A stretch of DNA of 64,000 bases, taken from the NCBI RefSeq assembly GCF_004804335.1, contig NZ_SRXY01000001.1, positions 744,001 to 808,000 on the forward strand, written 5' to 3'. A program made the translations under genes and the position numbers. The DNA comes from Pacificoceanicola onchidii (GTDB lineage: Bacteria; Pseudomonadota; Alphaproteobacteria; Rhodobacterales; Rhodobacteraceae). Shown one piece after another: positions 58,697-64,000 of the stretch (position 1 is its first letter; the number at the start of each line of letters is the position of its first letter). Under the pieces are notes generated by a model that saw only the letters and a program-made list of their open reading frames with translations, was not told the origin of the DNA and made no database searches.

Positions 58697-58969
58697 ATGG
58701 CTGAAAAGCTTGGTGATCCATCGGTCCATTTCTTCATGACGCGCAGCGTGGCGCGGGTGATGGGGTTCAACCTGTACGAAGAGGTGCAGAGCGGCGCGCT
58801 GAGCGCGGCGGATTATTCGGAGATGGTCACGCGGTGCCGGGGCTGCGCTTTGGTCGAGGCCTGTCAGGAGTGGCTGTCGACGCAGACCAACCTCAGCACA
58901 AACCCACCGCCGGGCTGCTGCAACGGAGAGCAGCTCTGTGCACTGCGCAAGACGCAGCGGGCGCATTAA
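58697..58969 (+). CDS. Four-cysteine small protein, paralog C
   Basis: A 90-residue third copy: RVMGFNLYEEVQSGALSAAD, YSEMVTRCRGCALVEACQEW and PPGCCNGEQLC. It has doubled cysteine at the fourth position and one more after it. The 6-bp gap from paralog B implies the same operon and the same FNR-like promoter. Confidence 0.65.
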   Translation: MAEKLGDPSVHFFMTRSVARVMGFNLYEEVQSGALSAADYSEMVTRCRGCALVEACQEWLSTQTNLSTNPPPGCCNGEQLCALRKTQRAH

Positions 58970-59071
58970 GGGCGCGTCTGCCTTTGATGCAGATTTTCAG
59001 GACGATGCTCTAGCGGCCGGGCGGCCCGGTTCGCTGGACGATCCGGGCTGAGGTTTTTTATCGCGAAGACT

Positions 59072-60052
59072 TCACTGCGAGCGCAGGTTCTTGGCCGATT
59101 CCTTGATCGCGTCGTACTGACCGGAGGGGCGATAGGGCCAGAGGTACTCGTCCAGTACCGCCTTGGTCGCCGTTGGGCGAATGCCGAGGTCTTCGAGACC
59201 TTTGGCGCCGTCCGAGACCACGTTGTCGGCACGCAGCGAGCGCACCTGATCGCGGGTGATCTGCGCCGGGACAAGTCCAAGCGTGATGCTCTGGATCAGG
59301 TCCGAGACAGACCCCATGATCCCGCCAACGAAAAACGGGATGTTCAGCACGAGGCGACGGCGGCGGATGGTGCGGAGCATCTCGTGCATCAGCTCGGAGA
59401 AGCTGCGCACGTCCGGCCCGCCCAGCTCATAGATGCCCTCGGCCTCGCCCAGCACGCCTTTGACCGCGGCCTGCGCCACGTCATCGACATAGACCGGCTG
59501 GAACTTCGTATTGCCACCGACGACAGGGATGACCGGCGAAAGACGGGTCATCTTGGCGAAGCGGTTGAAGAAGGCATCCTCCGGCCCGAAGATCACCGAA
59601 GGGCGCAGGATGGTGGCCTTGGGCATGCGTTCGAGCACGGCGGCCTCGCCCTGCCCTTTGGACTTGGCATAAAGGCTGTTCCCATCGGCATCCGCCCCGA
59701 TGGCAGAGATATGCACCATGCGGGTGATTCCCTCGGCGGCGGCGAGGCGGGCAATGCGCGCGGCCCCTTCGTTCTGGACCGCCTGGAAATTGTTCTTGCC
59801 GCCCTTGTCGAAGGTGCCGACGCAGTTGACCACCGCATCTGCCCCGATCATCGCGGCGCGCACGCTTTCATCATCGCGAATATTGCACAGAACCGGCTCG
59901 ACCTGGCCCACGGCGCCGTATGGACGCACAAAAATGGCCTCGTTCGGGCGACGCACCGCGACTCGGACGCGCCAGCCAAGTTTGGCCATGCGCCGCGCGA
60001 TATAGCGTCCGACGAAACCGGACCCCCCGTAGATGGTAACGAGATTGGTCAT
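59072..60052 (-). CDS. Complex I NDUFA9-like NAD(P)-binding protein
   Basis: Atypical short-chain dehydrogenase of 326 residues. The N-terminal NAD(P) motif is VTIYGGSGFVGRYIARRMAK; then VVNCVGTFDKGGKNNFQAVQ, VHISAIGADADGNSLYAKSK and LRPSVIFGPEDAFFNRFAKM. The group resembles the NDUFA9 accessory subunit of complex I in alphaproteobacteria; an enzymatic role is not proven. Start MTNLVTIYGG has AGGAG upstream. The C terminus ends in a basic tail. Confidence 0.85.
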   Translation of the reverse strand: MTNLVTIYGGSGFVGRYIARRMAKLGWRVRVAVRRPNEAIFVRPYGAVGQVEPVLCNIRDDESVRAAMIGADAVVNCVGTFDKGGKNNFQAVQNEGAARIARLAAAEGITRMVHISAIGADADGNSLYAKSKGQGEAAVLERMPKATILRPSVIFGPEDAFFNRFAKMTRLSPVIPVVGGNTKFQPVYVDDVAQAAVKGVLGEAEGIYELGGPDVRSFSELMHEMLRTIRRRRLVLNIPFFVGGIMGSVSDLIQSITLGLVPAQITRDQVRSLRADNVVSDGAKGLEDLGIRPTATKAVLDEYLWPYRPSGQYDAIKESAKNLRSQ

Positions 60053-60152
60053 CTGGCGACTCCTGAAGCTGGAATTGCTGTTAGAAATAGAGCGTTGAGG
60101 GGATATGAGCAAGACGCCGGATTGCCGCGTGCGAGACATTGAAAAAACCCTG

Positions 60153-60181
60153 TTGACACCCCCCGGCATGCACCTTAAACG
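60153..60181 (+). promoter_or_regulatory. Promoter of the tRNA-Leu gene
   Basis: TTGACA at 60153-60158 and TAAACG at 60176-60181, 17 bp apart, about 18 bp before the tRNA. Confidence 0.6.
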
Positions 60182-60199
60182 CCTGCTTCACCAACCCGT

Positions 60200-60286
60200 G
60201 CCCAGATGGCGGAATTGGTAGACGCGCTGGTTTCAGGTACCAGTGGCCGAAAGGCCGTGGAGGTTCGAGTCCTCTTCTGGGCACCA
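60200..60286 (+). tRNA. tRNA-Leu (CAG)
   Basis: Class II tRNA of 87 nt with encoded CCA. The acceptor stem GCCCAGA pairs with TCTGGGC; anticodon stem CTGGT / ACCAG holds loop TTCAGGT, giving anticodon CAG. The long variable arm folds as GGCC-gaaa-GGCC, and the T loop is TTCGAGT. It reads CUG codons. A strong terminator follows. Confidence 0.96.
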
Positions 60287-60290
60287 TGGA

Positions 60291-60324
60291 AAGCCCCTAA
60301 GGTTCTGTCCTTGGGGGCTTTTTT
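60291..60324 (+). terminator. Terminator of tRNA-Leu
   Basis: Stem GCCCCTAAGG / CCTTGGGGGC with six T residues. Confidence 0.9.
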
Positions 60325-60482
60325 GCATCCTGCGTTTCGCGACCGAAAAACACGGTCAGGTCTTGGTGGCATACGCCATGGCCCGGCGCATGCCCCGATT
60401 GATCCGTTTTTCAATCTGCAGTAGCGTAGCGCCCCATAGAAATACCGACCAATCGTTTTGATCCATTCAGGAGCCACGCAAG

Positions 60483-60686
60483 ATGAGCAAAGACATCGAC
60501 CCCGTGAACACTGAAGAAACCGGTGAGATTGCCCTCGATCACACCCGGCTGCTGGGCTACTGGCTGCTGCCGGATGACCACATCGAGCAGTACGGTGAGG
60601 ACCGGCATTCGATCCGTCTGAAAATGGGCAACAAGGGCGGCAACAAGTTCTTCGGCGGCAACGCCGGGATCCGCAAGGTTGCGTAA
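60483..60686 (+). CDS. 67-residue peptide, candidate RiPP precursor
   Basis: Short protein with GGAG 9 bases before its ATG and a 9-bp gap to the next gene. The first 48 residues are acidic with an aromatic-hydrophobic patch (LLGYWLLPDDHIEQYGED), like a leader. The last 19 are basic, rich in Gly, Asn and Lys (GNKGGNKFFGGN, then AGIRKVA), like a core. This shape and the tight link with a HExxH peptide-modification-type enzyme make it a candidate substrate. It could equally be an unrelated small conserved protein. Confidence 0.6.
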   Translation: MSKDIDPVNTEETGEIALDHTRLLGYWLLPDDHIEQYGEDRHSIRLKMGNKGGNKFFGGNAGIRKVA

Positions 60687-60695
60687 GCGCGGACT

Positions 60696-61739
60696 ATGAC
60701 CGTGTCAGACGCCGCCGGGGATGACCCGGCGCTGGAACAGGGCAGCCGCTGGGCGTTTGAGCCGTCTGCGGCGCGCGCCAAGGCGCTTGATGCCTGGATG
60801 CATCAGGCGCTGCTGGACAGTTTCCTGCACATATCCGAGCGCTGCGCCAGCAAGGCACCGGGCGTGACGGAAGCGCTGGCCCAGCCGATTGCGCATTTGC
60901 GCGCGTGCGGCATCCTGCCCCCCGAGGCCTTTGGCACCTATTACGAGCTGGTCGAGCACGCCTCTGGCGGGGATATTGATCAGGCGGTTGAAAACGCGCG
61001 GGAAATCGCGGCCTGCTGCGCGCTGGGCGCGACAGAGGACTGGCCCGTCTTTGCGGTGGGCGCGGAGAATGCCGCGCAGCTTGAACGCGCCTTCAAGCGC
61101 CGGATGAGCCCCGGCGAGCGTGGGCTGTTTGACGCGGTGGACGAAGACAGCCGCGCGACCTTCAGCGCGCGGTTGCGGCAGGGGCTTGATCTGCTCAAGC
61201 GGGGCGCGCCGGACATTCATATCGAGATCCGCTCGATCATCCGATCGGTGCTTCTGGCGCAGGCCCCGGAAGGGTCCAAGCTGGAGTTTGACGGGGCCTC
61301 GCATTACGAGCTGTGGGGGCTTGTCCTGCTCAATCCGAAATTTCACGAGACACCTTTGGCGGTGGCCGAGGTTCTGGCGCATGAATGCGGGCATTCGCTG
61401 CTGTTTGGCATGATGGGCAAGGAACTGCTGGTGCACAATCCGTATGAAGACCGTTACCCGTCACCGCTGCGGCCTGATCCGCGGCCCATGGACGGTATTT
61501 TCCACGCAACGTTTGTTTCGGCGCGGATGGCGATGACCATGGAGCAGCTGGCGGCGAGCGGGATCCTCACGCCTGCGGAGCGCGCGGACGCGCTTGAGGC
61601 GGCGGCGCGGGATCGGGCGAATTTTGCCTCCGGCGACAGCGTGATCCGCTCCGATGGCCGCCTGACGGAAACCGGGGCGGCGATTATCGAAAACGCAAGA
61701 CGCTGGATCGCTCTGCCGCCGGTAACGGCAGGCGGGTAA
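60696..61739 (+). CDS. HExxH putative peptide-modification enzyme (peptide beta-hydroxylase type)
   Basis: A 347-residue protein with HECGH at residues 229-233 followed by PLRPDPRPMDGIFHATFVSA (H270) about 30 residues later. This is the pattern of the HEXXH putative peptide-modification family, whose characterised members are Fe(II)/2-oxoglutarate-dependent peptide beta-hydroxylases. It is not a typical protease: no signal peptide and no M48/M10 third-ligand motif. The N-terminal 200 residues are helical, with four cysteines, and may bind the substrate peptide. Placement directly behind the 67-residue gene suggests that peptide as substrate. Confidence 0.75.
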   Translation: MTVSDAAGDDPALEQGSRWAFEPSAARAKALDAWMHQALLDSFLHISERCASKAPGVTEALAQPIAHLRACGILPPEAFGTYYELVEHASGGDIDQAVENAREIAACCALGATEDWPVFAVGAENAAQLERAFKRRMSPGERGLFDAVDEDSRATFSARLRQGLDLLKRGAPDIHIEIRSIIRSVLLAQAPEGSKLEFDGASHYELWGLVLLNPKFHETPLAVAEVLAHECGHSLLFGMMGKELLVHNPYEDRYPSPLRPDPRPMDGIFHATFVSARMAMTMEQLAASGILTPAERADALEAAARDRANFASGDSVIRSDGRLTETGAAIIENARRWIALPPVTAGG

Positions 61740-61754
61740 AGGCGCAGAGCCGCC

Positions 61755-62762
61755 CTACTGGCTGCGCAGCTCGACAAGCATCTGATCGGGGCGGTTTTCC
61801 TGTTTCTGGCGGGCAAAACAGGTTTCGATAGAGACCGGATCGCCGGGGCTGCGTGCGAGAATCCAGAAGGCTTCGACAAGACCTTCAAAGGACTGCCTGA
61901 CCGTCGCCACGCGGTCCGCGTTGGGGTGATCGTGGGGTCCGTGAATCATCGGGTTGCTGTTGATTTCCCAGATTTCCGGGCGGCCTGCCCGAAGACCGAA
62001 ATCGACCCGGCCAAACTCCAGACCGATCAAATCGCAGACATTCCAGACCAGATCTTCATGGGGGTAGGCATCCATCTCGGCCCGTTCTGCGGCGTAATCG
62101 GCGTCATCGGCCAGCCCCATCATGCCGTCTTTTGCCATCCAATGGGTGTCATGCACCGACGCGCCGCGCACCACCTCCGGGCCGACACGATAGCCCGAGA
62201 GCTTGCGAAAGAACCTGCGGTCCGGCACCGGCGCGCCCGCGTATTCGACAAACAGAAGATCGGTCAGCGGCAGGCCTTCGGCAAGGGCCGCGTCAAAGGC
62301 TGCGCGGGCCTCCTGTGCGTTTGCCAGCAGATCGCTTTTCGCGCCCTGATGGGCGCTGGCCTGGCGCAGGAAGACGGGAAACCGGTCCGGCCATTCCTGC
62401 ACGGCGGGCCGCCAGCATTGGAAGGTGTTGATGCCCTTGAGATAAAGCGTGCGGAGGAAATCAGCGCGGGGCAGCCACTTGGCGGGATCGTTCAGAACCC
62501 GGCAGCCAGCGGCGAGCAGGCGTTTGCGCAGCTTGCCAGCGGCGAGCAGTTGCTGGGCGGAGAGGCGTTCGAAATCGCTCAGAACCCATGTGCCATGCGG
62601 CAGCTCGGTGCTGGCAAAGAGGCTGGACCAGGACAGGCATTCGGCGCGGACGCCGCGGGCTTCAAGGGCTGATGCGACGGAGGCGAAGGTGTAGCGGTGG
62701 CCGTGGAAGGTCACGAAATAGAGCGTGCGGCGCGGGTCTGCGGAGATGTCGACCGGGAACAC
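61755..62762 (-). CDS. ATP-grasp-like protein
   Basis: A 335-residue protein with ATP-grasp features: PVFLRQASAHQGAKSDLLA (nucleotide loop), LLFVEYAGAPVPD (hinge), FFRKLSGYRVG and the metal-binding end FGRVDFGLRAGRPEIWEINS followed by NP. ATP-grasp enzymes join a carboxylate to an amine or hydroxyl. Translation begins with GTG at 62762, with AAGGAG upstream. It is convergent with the HExxH enzyme (15-bp gap) and follows a coiled-coil gene by 27 bp. It could be a peptide-modifying ligase or an unrelated cell-wall or metabolite ligase. Confidence 0.72.
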   Translation of the reverse strand: MFPVDISADPRRTLYFVTFHGHRYTFASVASALEARGVRAECLSWSSLFASTELPHGTWVLSDFERLSAQQLLAAGKLRKRLLAAGCRVLNDPAKWLPRADFLRTLYLKGINTFQCWRPAVQEWPDRFPVFLRQASAHQGAKSDLLANAQEARAAFDAALAEGLPLTDLLFVEYAGAPVPDRRFFRKLSGYRVGPEVVRGASVHDTHWMAKDGMMGLADDADYAAERAEMDAYPHEDLVWNVCDLIGLEFGRVDFGLRAGRPEIWEINSNPMIHGPHDHPNADRVATVRQSFEGLVEAFWILARSPGDPVSIETCFARQKQENRPDQMLVELRSQ

Positions 62763-62789
62763 TGTTCACTCCTTGTTGGCCTGCATCGC

Positions 62790-63071
62790 TCAGCGCCGGA
62801 TCCGGCCGCGCAGCCACTGGGCCGACAGGGCCAGCCCGTGGCGCAGCCCACCCGCGAGGGCGGCGCGGCTGTGGGTCAGCTTGTCTTTCAGAACGGCAGA
62901 GAGCGTGGCGGCCTGCTTCACTTCCAACATGAGGGCGCGGCGGCTGGCCTCTGAGGCCTCCAGCTCGGCCTTGAGGGCGCCGATCTCGGCGCGATAGGCT
63001 GCGATGCGGGCGTTCTGCCCGGTCTCTGGGCCGCCCGGCGCGGCGCTGTTTTCGCTCTTGCTACTGACCAT
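62790..63071 (-). CDS. Small coiled-coil protein
   Basis: A 93-residue protein, MVSSKSENSAA start, with a heptad-like region (ARIAAYRAEIGALKAELEAS, ASRRALMLEVKQAATLSAVL) and a basic amphipathic C terminus (LALSAQWLRGRIRR) that may contact membrane or nucleic acid. No family is recognised and no strong ribosome-binding site is seen, so the start is uncertain. It is co-directional with the ATP-grasp gene. Confidence 0.5.
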   Translation of the reverse strand: MVSSKSENSAAPGGPETGQNARIAAYRAEIGALKAELEASEASRRALMLEVKQAATLSAVLKDKLTHSRAALAGGLRHGLALSAQWLRGRIRR

Positions 63072-63214
63072 CCCTTGCCCATTTGCGCTGCGATGGGAAG
63101 AAGACTGCCACAGCCAGCGGCGGCGCGCCAAGGACTTTGGATGCGGCCAAAGTCGCATTTCGGGATTTCGCCGCTTTGCGGTAGCCTGCCCGCAAAGGAC
63201 CAAAAAGCGCGACC

Positions 63215-63928
63215 ATGGCCTCTGTGATCCAAATGTTCCGTCTTGCGCAAGCGTCGGCGTGTCTGGCGCTGCTGCCCGCTGCGCCGGTGCAATCGGCCTG
63301 CACCGATGACGCCATGATCGTCTTTGACGGGTCCGGCTCCATGGCGGAGATGGGCTTCAACATGATTGACGAGCCGCGCATCTTCGAGGCGCAGCGGGCC
63401 TTGCGCGATGTGATGCCGCGCGTCGCCCCGCACCGGAAGATCGGGCTGATCGTTTACGGACCCAAGCTGGAAGGCGCGCCGCAGGCCTGCGCCGGGGTCG
63501 ATCTGCGTTTTGGCCCGCGCCCGGATGCAACCGTGCCGGTGCTGGAGGCGATTGATGCCCTTGAGCCGGAAGGGAACACTGCCCTGACCGAAGCGGTGGC
63601 GATGGCCGCGAAGGTGCTGAACTTTCGCGACAAGCCCGGCACCATCGTTCTGGTGACGGACGGCAAGGAAACCTGCGGCGGCGCGCCCTGCGCGCTGGCC
63701 CGGCAGCTGTTTGCCGAAGGCGAGGCGCTGACCGTGCATGTGATCGGCTACAAGGTGCGCAGCGAGCATTTCCATTGGCCGGGGGAGCGCAGCGAGGGCG
63801 AAGAGACGACAGTCAGCGCGGCGCAATGCCTGGCCACGCAAACGGGCGGTGAATATGTCAGCGCCGAGACGGTTGATGATCTGGTTCAGGCGATGAACCG
63901 GATGCTGGGGTGCAACGTGTTGTTCTAA
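63215..63928 (+). CDS. Secreted von Willebrand factor A domain protein
   Basis: A 237-residue exported protein with a signal peptide (about residues 1-28) and a VWA domain. The metal-dependent adhesion site is complete: DGSGS at residues 38-42, the threonine in GNTALTEAV and the aspartate in VTDGKETCGG. Paired cysteines (KETCGGAPCAL) suit the periplasm. VWA proteins act as binding modules; the partner is unknown. An internal ATG at 63233 is an alternative start. Confidence 0.82.
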   Translation: MASVIQMFRLAQASACLALLPAAPVQSACTDDAMIVFDGSGSMAEMGFNMIDEPRIFEAQRALRDVMPRVAPHRKIGLIVYGPKLEGAPQACAGVDLRFGPRPDATVPVLEAIDALEPEGNTALTEAVAMAAKVLNFRDKPGTIVLVTDGKETCGGAPCALARQLFAEGEALTVHVIGYKVRSEHFHWPGERSEGEETTVSAAQCLATQTGGEYVSAETVDDLVQAMNRMLGCNVLF

Positions 63929-64000
63929 GCCGCCAGGCTCTGGCGCCGCCACGCGGTGGCCCGGCGTTCCAGCGCCCCGATCAGGGCGAACTCCACCAGC
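63925..64000 (-). CDS. C-terminal end of an unidentified protein (partial)
   Basis: An open frame on the minus strand runs off the window edge and ends in TAG at 63925, overlapping the VWA stop. The last residues read LVEFALIGALERRATAWRRQ then SLAA, the kind of tail seen on ABC transporter permeases, but too little is present to assign it. Confidence 0.4.
   Translation of the reverse strand, partial: LVEFALIGALERRATAWRRQSLAA

Noticed and set aside
60200-60286. tRNA-Leu as attachment site of an integrated island carrying the HExxH locus
   Set aside because: I saw no integrase and no duplicated tRNA 3-prime end downstream within the window; composition of the following genes is like that of neighbours.
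60696-61739. HExxH protein as an ordinary zinc protease
   Set aside because: No signal peptide, propeptide or third-ligand motif of a known protease family; the downstream PMDGIFHATF segment fits the peptide-modification group better.

Overview
The window reads as chromosomal DNA of an alphaproteobacterium, most likely a marine Rhodobacteraceae (roseobacter group). The evidence is the ChvG/ChvI two-component pair divergent from pckA, a GcrA cell-cycle regulator, a PcaQ-type LysR regulator divergent from pobA, a UrtABCDE urea transporter, a DUF1467 gene next to methylmalonyl-CoA epimerase, DUF6455-like four-cysteine proteins, and high G+C coding sequence. The genus cannot be fixed by eye. Coding density is high, and I see no prophage, insertion sequence or CRISPR array.

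Layout. 1-3.8 kb: chvG (cut by the window edge) and chvI, divergent from pckA. 3.9-4.9 kb: one unknown gene and a DUF3859 protein. 4.9-11.3 kb: a 4-hydroxybenzoate/protocatechuate operon (pobA-pcaC-pcaH-pcaG, then a beta-keto acid cleavage enzyme and a CitF-like CoA-transferase) with divergent pcaQ. 11.4-15.9 kb: YbjN protein, a secreted tannase/feruloyl esterase, proC, csaA and a KASIII. 15.9-23.3 kb: DUF1963 membrane protein, tdk, an HTH-like protein, rimO, a dispersed repeat, an alpha/beta hydrolase, gcrA and an ABC-2 permease. 23.4-29.4 kb: urtABCDE. 29.8-36.9 kb: dapD, a glutamate-receptor-like channel, an unknown gene, a Hint-domain protein, dapE-GNAT-DUF2064, and a secreted CxxCH protein. 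37-45.3 kb: rnr, GST, WYL regulator, then rppH, ctpA, envC and gpmI. 45.7-52.8 kb: carB divergent from pabB-pabC, then aspS. 52.9-60.1 kb: response regulator, mce-DUF1467, EI24 protein, nitroreductase, DUF167, the second copy of the dispersed repeat, an M48 lipoprotein, three tandem four-cysteine paralogs behind an FNR-like box, and an NDUFA9-like protein. 60.2-64 kb: tRNA-Leu(CAG), a 67-residue peptide gene, a HExxH peptide-modification-type enzyme, a convergent coiled-coil/ATP-grasp pair, a secreted VWA protein and the end of one more gene.

The best candidates for something undescribed are these. (1) The locus beside tRNA-Leu, where a small glycine/asparagine/lysine-ended peptide sits 9 bp ahead of a HExxH putative peptide beta-hydroxylase and faces an ATP-grasp enzyme; it looks like a minimal RiPP-type cassette. 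(2) Three tandem four-cysteine paralogs behind an FNR-type box placed at class II promoter distance, inside a short direct repeat. (3) A protocatechuate operon that carries BKACE plus a CitF-like protein in the place where CoA-transferase and thiolase genes would be expected. (4) A roughly 230-bp foldback repeat present twice in opposite orientations. (5) A glutamate-receptor-like channel without the usual selectivity filter.

Functional threads are aromatic acid catabolism (esterase, pobA, pca genes), urea uptake, lysine/peptidoglycan precursor synthesis (dapD, dapE), envelope remodelling (envC, ctpA), folate and carbamoyl-phosphate synthesis, and RNA/translation maintenance (rnr, rppH, rimO, aspS). 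All domain assignments were made by reading the translations; no database search was run.
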